A stretch of DNA of 61,749 bases from Bryobacter sp. GTDB lineage: Bacteria; Acidobacteriota; Terriglobia; Bryobacterales; Bryobacteraceae. Positions 28,281-35,001 of the stretch are shown one piece after another. Numbering within the stretch: the stretch's first letter is position 1; each line of letters starts with the position of its first letter. The stretch is from positions 1 to 61,749 of the forward strand of contig JALHNH010000039.1 in NCBI GenBank assembly GCA_022843625.1. Direction: 5' to 3'. The position numbers were made by a program, and so were the translations under genes. The notes below the pieces were generated by a model that made no database searches, was not told where the DNA came from, and saw nothing but the letters and a program-made list of their open reading frames with translations.

Positions 28281-28489
28281 GTGCACCTTGCAAAATCCCC
28301 AATAAAATCAAGCCTTAGGTGAACTTTTTCCCATCTCTCAGCTCAGAATCCCTTTCGCTGCCAAGCCGCTAAAATGTTGCGGTCTCCAGCCGGAACAACA
28401 ACTGAGGGGTGATGAATCTGCACTCTGGAAATCGCCAGGTTTCCCGAATTTCCGTCTGGGACAGGTCGACCACTTGAAGTGCTACTAGG
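28281..28489 (+). repeat. dispersed ~208-bp repeat, copy A
   Basis: This segment is a direct copy of 29707-29914, with four fifths or so of bases matching by eye. Shared blocks include GTGCACCTTG near the start, AATAAAATCAAGCCTT, AGAATCCCTTTCGCTGC, CTCCAGCCGGAACAACAACT, ATGAATCTGCACTC, the 44-bp hairpin core at 28427-28470 and a CTTGAAG end. It lies in a 627-bp stretch (28209-28835) without a believable gene. GGGGGACAGCCCCTTCAGACG follows at 28493 and recurs in degraded form at 30723. Confidence 0.8.
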
Positions 28490-28567
28490 ATAGGGGGACA
28501 GCCCCTTCAGACGGATTGGTCACTGCGCAAAAAGCCGATAACTAGACAAGTGGTCGGCCTATGTCGC

Positions 28568-28756
28568 ACCTTCCCAGATTCTCAATCAAATCAGGCCTTC
28601 TCTGCGCTTTCCTCCTGCCGTTGCTGCTCCACTCAAGCCCATCCTTCCTCCCCGCCCAGGCCGCTCATTCTGTTGAATCCAAAGCCGCTTTCGAGAGCCC
28701 CCAAAGCCCGCCAACATTCCCAAATCTAACGAAATCCCGTCTGGGACAGGTCGAGC
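28568..28756 (+). repeat. degenerate copy of the same repeat (copy C)
   Basis: The ends still resemble copies A and B. The left end has CACCTTCCCAGATTCTCAAT with TCAGGCCTT, and the right end has CTGGGACAGGTCGAG preceded by a damaged GAAAT/CCG core. The middle has diverged beyond recognition. An open frame at 28561-28977 runs across it but is probably chance. Confidence 0.5.
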
Positions 28757-28835
28757 CTTTATTGGCCGATTCCAGGCTGAATCTCAGACTGAAATGTGTT
28801 TTGCCTTCTGAACTTCTTCCGTTTTGGCGACGATC

Positions 28836-29039
28836 TTACTTTTCTGTGATCTCAGTTACGAGCGATCCCTGGTCAACCAAAGTCTTTACAATCAGCCGGG
28901 GACCAAAGTTAACATGCCCTACGCCACGTTCTGATTCCAGTCGTTTGAGGTCCGCGAAGATCGCGTCAATGTCGTAGCTGAATTTGGCTGCGTGTTCGTC
29001 ACGAGCGCGGCGGATTTCTTCGACAATCGCATCCTGCAT
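28836..29039 (-). CDS. small antitoxin-like partner of a PIN toxin
   Basis: A 67-residue protein beginning MQDAIVEEIRRARDEHAAKF, followed by SYDIDAIFADLKRLE. This opening is recurrent in small proteins encoded directly after VapC/PIN-type toxin genes in Acidobacteriota and Cyanobacteria. It starts 4 bp after the toxin's stop codon, on the same strand, so the pair was a two-gene operon. The antitoxin role is inferred from context. The ORF itself looks intact although the toxin frame is interrupted. Confidence 0.65.
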   Translation of the reverse strand: MQDAIVEEIRRARDEHAAKFSYDIDAIFADLKRLESERGVGHVNFGPRLIVKTLVDQGSLVTEITEK

Positions 29040-29043
29040 GCCC

Positions 29044-29517
29044 TTAGTCTCCCATTAACTGCTCAGGCGTGCAAATGACTGGCATCCTGTAGCCCGCCTC
29101 CAAACATACCGCTTCCAATCGCTCTCGGATCTCTGCATTGGCTATGTGCTTGCAGTTCCATGTGATCAAAAAATCCATCCCTTGCGTTGTTGCGATTGCG
29201 ATGTGAATGGCATCTTCCACCACTTTTGCTGGGATCAGGTTTCGAACTACGAAAATTCTAGCTAGGTCGCGGGCCGCCTCTTCAATGGCGAGGATTGGGA
29301 TGTCTGACAATTCGGTAAGCCGCCTCTGAGCTGCAGATTCGTCACCCTTGAAGGCTTCAAGCAAAACTGGTTCCGAAGCAAAAAGATCAAAGCGCTTCGT
29401 GTGTTCCGACCACCATTCAATTGTCAATTCCTGATGCGCGGCAATCACAAGATTGCTGCTCGGCCGCGCTGTGAGCTAGCTGACGATAGTTGTTTCCAGA
29501 TAAATGCGGCGCTTCAT
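29044..29517 (-). pseudogene. PIN-domain (VapC-like) toxin with a premature TAG at codon 14
   Basis: Reading from the ATG at 29517 (GGGAAGAG Shine-Dalgarno just upstream) gives MKRRIYLETTIVS, then TAG at 29476-29478, then in the same frame LTARPSSNLVIAAHQELT and the intact rest of a PIN domain to the stop at 29044. Family members normally read SYLTARPS here, so a Tyr codon has become TAG. The downstream part keeps the acidic residues (FASEPVLLEA, AKVVEDAIHIAIA) and the typical LITWNCKHIANA motif. An ORF of 134 codons remains after the stop but lacks the first beta strand and its catalytic Asp/Glu. The toxin is probably dead, unless a sequence error made the TAG. Confidence 0.85.
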
Positions 29518-29706
29518 GTCTCTTCCCTATTGAATCTCAGATTGGTTGTCGATAAATCAAGGGCGCGTATGTTGGAGGTGTCGATGGCTGCCGCGCGCAA
29601 TCCATACGCCACAAAGTACTCCTGAAAATCAAACCTTTAAATCCTGAAAGTCCTGAAGCGAGATCTCAACTCGAAAAGCCATGTTACGTTTATGGGACGG
29701 CATGGA

Positions 29707-29914
29707 GTGCACCTTGCCAAATCCCCAATAAAATCAAGCCTTCGGTGAACCTCTGACGAGCCTCAGCGTAGAATCCCTTTCGCTGCGAAGTCTTTAAACG
29801 GTTGCTATCTCCAGCCGGAACAACAACTTAGGGGCGATGAATCTGCACTCGGGAAATCGCCAGATTTCTAGAATTTCCGCGGGGGACAGGTCGACTACTT
29901 GAAGCGCTTCTAGG
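29707..29914 (+). repeat. dispersed ~208-bp repeat, copy B
   Basis: A direct copy of 28281-28489. The 44-bp core lies at 29852-29895 and has a perfect 6-bp stem here (GAAATC, GCCA loop, GATTTC). It fills part of the 551-bp gene-free stretch 29518-30068 between the broken PIN toxin and the DUF433 gene. The remaining bases of that stretch hold no gene I can support; a weak GTGGGAACAGCCCCTT echo of the short GC element lies at 29993-30010. Confidence 0.8.
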
Positions 29915-30068
29915 CAGCGTGCCGCCCCTCCGCTCGCCGGATCCACTCGGGCTTTTCAGCGAACTGAATAATGCAACCGCATCGTGGCTGGAAAGTGGGA
30001 ACAGCCCCTTGATTCCGTGACAAGCCCTTGTATATCCGGTAATGTGTAGGGAGAAGGAGGTATTACCA

Positions 30069-30341
30069 ATGGCAAATTCAATGCTCGATTGGTCACAGTG
30101 TCCTGCCGCGGAAAGCATCCCAGGAAAAGTGAGCGGCGCCTGGGTCTTGCGTGATACCCGGATGCCCGTCTCCCTTATTTTCGAAAACCTGGAATATGGT
30201 GCGACCATCGAAGAAATTATTGAGAATTATGGTGTATCCCGCGAACAGATTCAGTCTGTCCTGGAGTTTGCAGCTCGCAGTGCTGCATCGCCTCTGATTC
30301 CGGCGGGTGCTGCTGGTACGCTTGATGCGCGTACTCTTTGA
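30069..30341 (+). CDS. DUF433 antitoxin
   Basis: A DUF433-family protein of 90 residues. The core WVLRDTRMPVSLIFENLEYG with ATIEEIIENYGVSREQIQSVLEFAA matches the family, which folds as a helix-turn-helix and acts as antitoxin to DUF5615 PIN-like toxins. AGAAGGAGG at 30052-30060 lies 8 nt before the ATG at 30069, an unusually strong Shine-Dalgarno that fixes the start. The toxin gene begins inside its 3' end (17-bp overlap). Confidence 0.88.
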   Translation: MANSMLDWSQCPAAESIPGKVSGAWVLRDTRMPVSLIFENLEYGATIEEIIENYGVSREQIQSVLEFAARSAASPLIPAGAAGTLDARTL

Positions 30342-30675
30342 CAAAAGTGCCCCTTATGGCCTTGCCCGTTATTTGGAAGGCAATTCCGTTTCAAAGGCAG
30401 AAGATTGTGGCTAGGGTCGTTTAGAGAACGGGGATCTCTTGTTGGCCTCCGAGCTGGCGGGGTTTGAGGTTTTACTCACCTCAGACAAAAACTTGCGCTA
30501 CCAGCAGAATCTCACCGGACGCAGAATCGCAATTGTTGTGTTCGGTCATTCGCCATGGCCCCTGGTTCGCTTGCATATAGCCGAGATCGTCGCGGCTGTT
30601 GAGGCGGCCACCATCGGAAGCTATGTCGAAGTCGATATCCCCCTTCCACCGAAAAAGCCCTTTGAACGCTCATAA
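30325..30675 (+). pseudogene. DUF5615 PIN-like toxin with a premature TAG at codon 30
   Basis: From the ATG at 30325 the frame reads MRVLFDKSAPYGLARYLEG, continues NSVSKAEDCG, hits TAG at 30412-30414, then continues GRLENGDLLLASELAGFEVL and LLTSDKNLRYQQNLTGR to the stop at 30675. Relatives have GWG at this point, so a Trp codon (TGG) most likely became TAG. All other landmarks of the family (LFDKxAP, LLTSDKNLRYQQNL, YVEVDIP) are intact. The open part after the stop could start at a TTG (30439) but would lack the N-terminal acidic residue. Confidence 0.85.
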
Positions 30676-30695
30676 GTGAGACACCGTCCCACCTA

Positions 30696-30725
30696 TTAAT
30701 CCCGATTGGGTTAATCCCGATTGGG
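30696..30725 (+). repeat. two perfect tandem copies of a 15-bp unit
   Basis: TTAATCCCGATTGGG is repeated twice without mismatch and runs into GGGGCACAGCCTCGTCAGACGG, which resembles the short GC element at 28493-28514. The unit marks the junction between the DUF5615 pseudogene and the PIN remnant on the other strand. Confidence 0.85.
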
Positions 30726-30751
30726 GGCACAGCCTCGTCAGACGGTTGTAT

Positions 30752-30865
30752 CTCAGCGCCGCAACCGAAGAAGTTGGTATCTTCAGTCCAGATCGGGCAG
30801 CCCAGTGTAAGCACGGCCGCGAGAATTGGCCAGTCCTCTGGATCGCGCGCTCCCAGCCGCTTCCA
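30752..30865 (-). pseudogene. C-terminal remnant of a second PIN-domain protein
   Basis: Reading the minus strand gives GARDPEDWPILAAVLTLGCP followed by IWTEDTNFFGCG. This is the characteristic C-terminal segment of a PIN-family toxin (RDPxDWPxLAxAL, then CPIWTEDxDFFGCG). After GCG the homology stops near the repeat junction, and upstream no convincing N-terminal half is present. The surrounding frame 30512-30961 is open but otherwise unlike any protein I know. About 35 residues of real homology remain. The whole 30676-31112 stretch contains nothing else recognisable. Confidence 0.65.
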
Positions 30866-31112
30866 CCCAGAGCAGCCATCGATCTTAAAGAAGCAAGCCC
30901 GTTTGAATAAGCTTTGCATCGCCTGAAACGGATTCAGCCTCCCTGGTGCTAGGCTCCCCACAATGAGCTCGCCACAACATTAAGCTCCAAGCGGTTCACA
31001 ACTATTTTCAACTTTCTTTTCCACCTAAACCACTGATTCTTTACAAAACCAGCCCGGCCCAAACATGAAGCCCACCACCCCGCCTGCTAATTTCTGCTCA
31101 GGACTAAACCCC

Positions 31113-31727
31113 ATGAACAACGATCAGAATCAAGAACCGACCATAGCAAACGAACCATCGACCGTGGCCTCGCACGTAGAATCGAAACCACGTAAGAAAA
31201 CCATGTCAGAAGCCGCCCTCGCCGCCAACCGCGCCAATGCCAAAAAGTGCACCGGCCCAAAAACCCGCGAAGGCAAATTCAAAGCCAGCCTCAATGCCCT
31301 CAAGCACGGATCCTACAGCCACAAATTCGTCGTTAAGACCGAAGATGCCGCTGTCTTTGAGAATTTCTCAAAATCCTTTATCGACGAGTTCCAGCCCGCC
31401 ACTCCCTCCGAGCTCGAACTGCTACAACAGCTCATCTCCGCCGCCTGGCGCCGCCACCGCATTGCAGAACTCATCCAACTGCGCATCGACAAGGCGATTG
31501 ATCACGCTTTGGCTGCAACACCCGCGCCAACGCCTGCTGCAGATATCACTCTCAAAGCCTTCGACTCCCTGGAACACGAAAAATCCTCCTTTACCCGGCT
31601 GGTAGCTCACGAGTTCCGCCTTGCCGCACTCTTCCAGCGCACCCTGGGCCGCCTCCAGTCGATCCGCGATAAAAAAATCAGGAACGAAACCAAATTCGCC
31701 CGGGACCCATTCGCCTTCGCTGCCTGA
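31113..31727 (+). CDS. conserved hypothetical protein (TGPKTxEGK family)
   Basis: A protein of about 204 residues with a recurrent N-terminal signature, ALAANRANAKKCTGPKTREG with NALKHGSYS shortly after. This signature is common to many uncharacterised acidobacterial and planctomycete proteins. The rest is helical, with RHRIAELIQLRIDKAI and a basic C-terminal stretch. No signal peptide or enzyme motif is visible. The frame is open to 31065, but AGGA lies before the ATG at 31113. It sits alone between the toxin graveyard and the ribosomal operon. Such genes are often seen near variable regions, which would fit, but no function is known to me. Confidence 0.7.
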   Translation: MNNDQNQEPTIANEPSTVASHVESKPRKKTMSEAALAANRANAKKCTGPKTREGKFKASLNALKHGSYSHKFVVKTEDAAVFENFSKSFIDEFQPATPSELELLQQLISAAWRRHRIAELIQLRIDKAIDHALAATPAPTPAADITLKAFDSLEHEKSSFTRLVAHEFRLAALFQRTLGRLQSIRDKKIRNETKFARDPFAFAA

Positions 31728-31837
31728 CCCAGTCTTCTACAACCACCCGCAACCCCCGCCCGGGACAGTCCAAAACAACGCCGGGCCTGCTCTTTGACAT
31801 CCTGCAAGATACGCTGAAAACCAACCAAAGCCCGAAC

Positions 31838-31869
31838 TGTGCCTCGCAAAGCTCCCGTTGCGAGGCACA
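31838..31869. other. perfect 12-bp stem-loop upstream of rplU
   Basis: TGTGCCTCGCAA and TTGCGAGGCACA are separated by 8 nt. No U-tract follows on either strand, so it is not a standard terminator, and it lies upstream of the proposed rplU promoter, so it is not in that leader. It may end transcription from 31113-31727 in a factor-assisted way. The rest of the 303-bp gap holds the promoter listed next. Confidence 0.6.
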
Positions 31870-31907
31870 AGGCCGCCGGGCTCCTCTCCTCAACCATCAG
31901 AACGAGG

Positions 31908-31936
31908 TTGCAACACGGTTACCAATCCAGTAGACT
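31908..31936 (+). promoter_or_regulatory. sigma-70-like promoter for rplU-rpmA
   Basis: TTGCAA at 31908-31913 and TAGACT at 31931-31936 are separated by exactly 17 bp. The predicted start near 31943 gives a leader of about 90 nt before rplU. This is pattern matching only. Confidence 0.5.
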
Positions 31937-32030
31937 AATAGTTTGTGGCAGCACTGCCGCGCGTTCTTGCGTGCACTCAGCGCTGAATTCTCCACAGTTT
32001 GATCCGCCCTTAAAGGAAACAGACAGAGTT

Positions 32031-32336
32031 ATGTACGCAGTGATTGAAGCCGGCGGTAAGCAGTATCGTGTTGCTCCCGGCGATCTCGTTCGAGTGGATA
32101 CGCTGAGCGCCGAACCAGGCGCCGAAATCGAATTGGGCAAAGTTTTGATGGTCGCCGGCGACTCCGGCATCAAAACCGGAGCTGACGCCTCAGGCGTCAA
32201 GGTCACCGGAACCGTTACCAAGCATGGTCGCGGCGTCAAAGTGATCGTCTTCAAGTTCAAGCGCAAAAAGCAGTACAAGCGCACCCAGGGTCACCGTCAG
32301 AATTTCACCGAAGTGAAAGTGAACGCGATCGCTTAA
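32031..32336 (+). CDS. rplU: 50S ribosomal protein bL21
   Basis: A 101-residue protein starting MYAVIEAGGKQYRVAPGDLV, the classical bL21 N-terminus. It continues with a TVTKHGRGVKVIVFKFKRKK basic loop and GHRQNFTEVKV near the end. The frame is open 64 codons upstream, but the ATG at 32031 matches the family start. An AAAGGA sits about 13 nt before it, a rather long spacing. rpmA follows 29 bp downstream and obg after that, the usual bacterial order. Confidence 0.97.
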   Translation: MYAVIEAGGKQYRVAPGDLVRVDTLSAEPGAEIELGKVLMVAGDSGIKTGADASGVKVTGTVTKHGRGVKVIVFKFKRKKQYKRTQGHRQNFTEVKVNAIA

Positions 32337-32365
32337 TAGCGAACGCACGAGGGAGTTAAAGAGCA

Positions 32366-32629
32366 ATGGCAAGTAAAAAAGGCGCCGGCAGTAGTAGAAA
32401 CGGGCGCGATTCAAATAGTCAACGACTCGGTGTCAAGCGCTTCGGCGGAGAAGTCGTCTCCGGCGGTTCCATCCTGGTCCGTCAGCGCGGCACCCGCATC
32501 AACCCCGGCGAAAACGTCGGCGTAGGCAAAGACTTCACCCTCTATGCCCGCATCTCCGGCATCGTCGAATTCCGCGACCGCGGCCGTATGGGCAAGTTCG
32601 TCAGCATCAAGGAAGTTAGCGTTAACTAA
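32366..32629 (+). CDS. rpmA: 50S ribosomal protein bL27
   Basis: An 87-residue protein with MASKKGAGSSRNGRDSNSQR at the front and GGEVVSGGSILVRQRGTRI and NPGENVGVGKDFTLYA in the body, all diagnostic for bL27. There is no N-terminal cleavage extension of the firmicute kind; the protein begins directly with the A/S-K-K tail that reaches the peptidyl-transferase centre. It is co-transcribed with rplU and followed by a terminator. Confidence 0.97.
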   Translation: MASKKGAGSSRNGRDSNSQRLGVKRFGGEVVSGGSILVRQRGTRINPGENVGVGKDFTLYARISGIVEFRDRGRMGKFVSIKEVSVN

Positions 32630-32654
32630 ATTCCGCTGATCAGGATTCTGGTTC

Positions 32655-32691
32655 GGCCGCCAGCACTACGCTTGGCGGCCATTATTATTTT
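32655..32691 (+). terminator. intrinsic terminator after rpmA
   Basis: GGCCGCCA (32655-32662) pairs perfectly with TGGCGGCC (32673-32680) across a 10-nt loop, followed by ATTATTATTTT. It separates rplU-rpmA from obg, so obg is likely attenuated or has its own promoter; only 15 bp lie between the T-rich tail and the obg ATG. Confidence 0.8.
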
Positions 32692-32706
32692 CGGGCATTA
32701 AATCCT

Positions 32707-33804
32707 ATGGTTCACTCTTCAAAATTCATCGACGAAGCAAAAGTCTACGTCCACGGCGGCGACGGCGGCAATGGCTGCTCCGCTTTCCGGCGCGAGAAAT
32801 TCGTCCCGCGTGGCGGCCCCAGCGGCGGCGACGGCGGCCGCGGCGGCGATGTCATTTTTGAAGCCTCCCGCCACTACAACACCCTCTTCCATCTCCGGAT
32901 GAACCCGGAACATACCGCCGACCGTGGCCGCCACGGCGAAGGCTCCAACCGCACCGGGCGCAACGGCGACTCCCTAGTAGTCAAAGTTCCCCTCGGCACC
33001 GTCGTCTTCGATTGGTACACCGGCGAGCAGTTCCACGATTTCACCTACGACGGCGAACAGTTTGTCGTCGCCCGCGGCGGTCGTGGTGGCCGTGGTAACC
33101 AGCACTTCGCCACCCCCACCCACCAGGCCCCTACCGAAAAAGAAGACGGCATCCCCGGCCAGAAGCTCACCCTCCGGCTCGAAATGAAGCTCCTCGCCGA
33201 CGTCGGCCTCGTCGGCTTCCCCAATGCCGGCAAAAGCACCCTGATCTCCCGCCTTTCTGCCGCCAAGCCAGAAATCGCTCCTTACCCCTTCACCACTAAA
33301 GAACCTGTCCTTGGCGTTGTCTCCATGGATGAATTCGGCCGCGAAACCTTCATCATGGCCGACATTCCCGGTCTCATCGAAGGCGCTAGTGAAGGCCACG
33401 GCCTTGGCATCACTTTCCTGCGTCACGTCGAACGTACCCGTGTCCTCCTCCACCTGATCGACCTCTCCGACTTCAACGAAGTACGCCCCGTCGAGGCCTA
33501 TCACATCATCCAGAACGAACTCGCCAGCTTTAGCGAAAAGCTCCTCGACAAACCCCAGATCGTTGTCGCCACCAAGCTGGACTCCTTCCAGGACCCCACC
33601 CGCCTCGAAGAACTCCAGGCCTTCTGCGAAGAAAAGGGCCTGCCCCTCCACTCCATCTCCGCAATCACGGGTCAAGGCCTCAAGAACCTCCAGCGCGACA
33701 CCTGGGCACTGGTCAAGGCCGCTCTAGACGCCCCGCAGGTTAACGACCCCGACGACGAGCCCGACACTGATCAGGACGATCCCGAGAGCCTGCTTCAGCT
33801 TTAA
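32707..33804 (+). CDS. obgE: GTPase Obg/CgtA
   Basis: A ribosome-assembly GTPase of 365 residues. The glycine-rich Obg domain covers 1 to about 158 (GGDGGNGCSAFRREKFVPRG, GGRGGRGNQHF). The G domain follows: P-loop GFPNAGKST, switch II DIPGLIEGA, and a G4 motif reading TKLD where most members have NKxD. The tail after the G domain is short and acidic (DPDDEPDTDQDDPE) and no OCT domain is present. No Shine-Dalgarno is visible before the ATG. The last 81 bp overlap the convergent TauE/SafE gene, an unusually long overlap of two plausible coding regions. Confidence 0.96.
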   Translation: MVHSSKFIDEAKVYVHGGDGGNGCSAFRREKFVPRGGPSGGDGGRGGDVIFEASRHYNTLFHLRMNPEHTADRGRHGEGSNRTGRNGDSLVVKVPLGTVVFDWYTGEQFHDFTYDGEQFVVARGGRGGRGNQHFATPTHQAPTEKEDGIPGQKLTLRLEMKLLADVGLVGFPNAGKSTLISRLSAAKPEIAPYPFTTKEPVLGVVSMDEFGRETFIMADIPGLIEGASEGHGLGITFLRHVERTRVLLHLIDLSDFNEVRPVEAYHIIQNELASFSEKLLDKPQIVVATKLDSFQDPTRLEELQAFCEEKGLPLHSISAITGQGLKNLQRDTWALVKAALDAPQVNDPDDEPDTDQDDPESLLQL

Positions 33805-34494
33805 CTCGCTCGCTCCCTGCCCCATCCGCAAGCCCACAAATGTGCCCACCAGCGTTGCGCCTAAAAAGCTCAACGCGAGGCCAAGCACCGCCCCCCACTG
33901 TGCAGACTGCTGCACCGCCCCCGTCAGGCTATTCACAGCAATCACAGGCAAGGACGTAGCCGTCGCCCGCCTCGCATCGAGGCCCCCAAAAGCAATCAGC
34001 GCTGGCACCAGCAAAAAGCCGCCCCCCACCCCAAGCAATCCAGTCAATACGCCAACGATAGCCCCCGCCAGAATCGACACCCCAACCCGGCTCTTCCCCA
34101 CACTGCTGTCCCCGGCTTTCTGGAACATTCTCAGTCCGGCCAGCATCACCAAACCCGCAAAACACAACATCAAAACCCTGGGCTCAATCTGGTCCGCCAG
34201 TATCGACCCAAGCTTGGTGGCAGGCATCCCGGCCGCTCCGAAAATCAAAACTTCTTTCCACTCCAACCGGCCAGAGCGCCACTGCAACAGCGCCCCAACC
34301 AGCGCCGCCGTCCCCACCACCAACTGCGATACGGCAACCGCCTGCCTCACCGGCAACATAGCTCCATACACAAGCAACGGTAGAGCCAAAATGGCGCCCC
34401 CGCTACCGAGGGCGCCAAGAACAATACCGATCCCGACGGCAAGGGGCAATATCGCAAGGTATTCAGGCACCAGGATTGGCGTCTTTCCATGCAA
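33724..34494 (-). CDS. TauE/SafE-family membrane permease
   Basis: An integral membrane protein of 256 residues with seven or eight hydrophobic segments and the TSUP pattern GxxLGALGSGGAIL near the N-terminus and GVLTGLLGVGGGFLLVPAL in the middle, the paired glycine motifs of this family. Such permeases export or import sulfur oxyanions and organosulfonates, sulfite and thiosulfate among them. The ATG at 34494 overlaps the ArsR 3' end by 32 bp; a GTG at 34470 would reduce this to 8 bp. It is the last gene of the efflux operon, and its 3' end is antisense to obg. Confidence 0.88.
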   Translation of the reverse strand: MHGKTPILVPEYLAILPLAVGIGIVLGALGSGGAILALPLLVYGAMLPVRQAVAVSQLVVGTAALVGALLQWRSGRLEWKEVLIFGAAGMPATKLGSILADQIEPRVLMLCFAGLVMLAGLRMFQKAGDSSVGKSRVGVSILAGAIVGVLTGLLGVGGGFLLVPALIAFGGLDARRATATSLPVIAVNSLTGAVQQSAQWGAVLGLALSFLGATLVGTFVGLRMGQGASELKLKQALGIVLISVGLVVGVVNLRGV

Positions 34495-34804
34495 TCTCCA
34501 GCCGGATCCGCTCGCTGGAACACATCAGGGTACACAAACGCTCCACCACCGGGTCGGCGACAAAGTAGATCACCTCAAGCCCCGCCTTGCGCCGCCCCAC
34601 CAGCGCAGCGTCATACAAAGCCTGCAGGTGCCGGCTCGCATTCGATTGCGTCAACCCGGTCGCCTCCACCAATGACTTCACACTGCGTTCCCCCATCAAC
34701 AATTCCTGCAGAATGCGCAGGCGGGAGGGTTCGCCCATCGCCCGAAAGCGTTGGGCAATAGACTCCAGAAATGCATCTGGAATAGCTGCCTTTTGAGTTA
34801 CCAC
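34463..34804 (-). CDS. ArsR-family transcriptional repressor
   Basis: A 113-residue winged-helix regulator. The HTH core is RLRILQELLMGERSVKSLVE with TGLTQSNASRHLQALYDAAL, and the wing is GRRKAGLEVIYFVAD. Near the C-terminus two cysteines occur as LCTLMC, a likely thiol or metal-sensing pair; the alpha-3 CxC of arsenic sensors is missing. The frame is open to 34912, but the GTG at 34804 lies 8 bp after the DUF2892 stop with AGGGA upstream and gives the standard family length. An ArsR-type palindrome in the promoter of the operon (40603-40628) is its likely operator. Confidence 0.88.
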   Translation of the reverse strand: MVTQKAAIPDAFLESIAQRFRAMGEPSRLRILQELLMGERSVKSLVEATGLTQSNASRHLQALYDAALVGRRKAGLEVIYFVADPVVERLCTLMCSSERIRLEIAWKDANPGA

Positions 34805-34812
34805 TTGTATGA

Positions 34813-35001
34813 TTATCCCTTCACTCCAGCCTTCCGCAAAATAGTCATCATCGGGCACCAGTTCGTAAATGCCGATTGAAACAGATTCAACCCAACAAAA
34901 GCGGTAAACCAATACCAGCGTGGATCGACAAGACTACCCAATGCAACACTCGCCATAACAACCACCCCGGCAATCATTCTCAACATCTGTTCTACGTTCA
35001 T
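34813..35001 (-). CDS. DUF2892 / YgaP-type membrane protein
   Basis: A small membrane protein of 62 residues, MNVEQMLRMIAGVVVMASVA followed by LGSLVDPRWYWFTAFVGLN, giving two spans, with a NWCPMMTILRK end that contains a conserved Cys. This is the transmembrane part of YgaP without a rhodanese domain. The ATG overlaps the RND stop (TGATG) and is preceded by AGGAG at 6 nt. DUF2892 proteins often occur with rhodaneses, TauE/SafE and ArsR repressors in sulfur-handling loci. Confidence 0.88.
   Translation of the reverse strand: MNVEQMLRMIAGVVVMASVALGSLVDPRWYWFTAFVGLNLFQSAFTNWCPMMTILRKAGVKG

Noticed and set aside
28561..28977. Open frame of 138 codons with a signal-like N-terminus
   Set aside because: It starts inside a decayed repeat copy, runs antisense over the antitoxin-like gene, has no Shine-Dalgarno and no recognisable domain.
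28209..30068. Insertion sequence or transposon
   Set aside because: The repeats are direct and short, with no transposase frame and no terminal inverted repeats that I could find.
29044..30675. Amber (TAG) readthrough or recoding in the two toxin genes
   Set aside because: TAG ends other genes here normally (the zinc-ribbon gene at 785-787, the kinase at 6944-6946), and no suppressor tRNA or recoding element is visible. Nonsense mutation is simpler.
30696..30725. CRISPR-like repeat
   Set aside because: Only two contiguous 15-bp units without spacers, and no cas genes.
30512..30961. Minus-strand frame of 149 codons treated as a full gene
   Set aside because: Only about 35 residues match a PIN C-terminus; the rest lies over the tandem repeat and antisense to the DUF5615 relic, so it is listed as a remnant.
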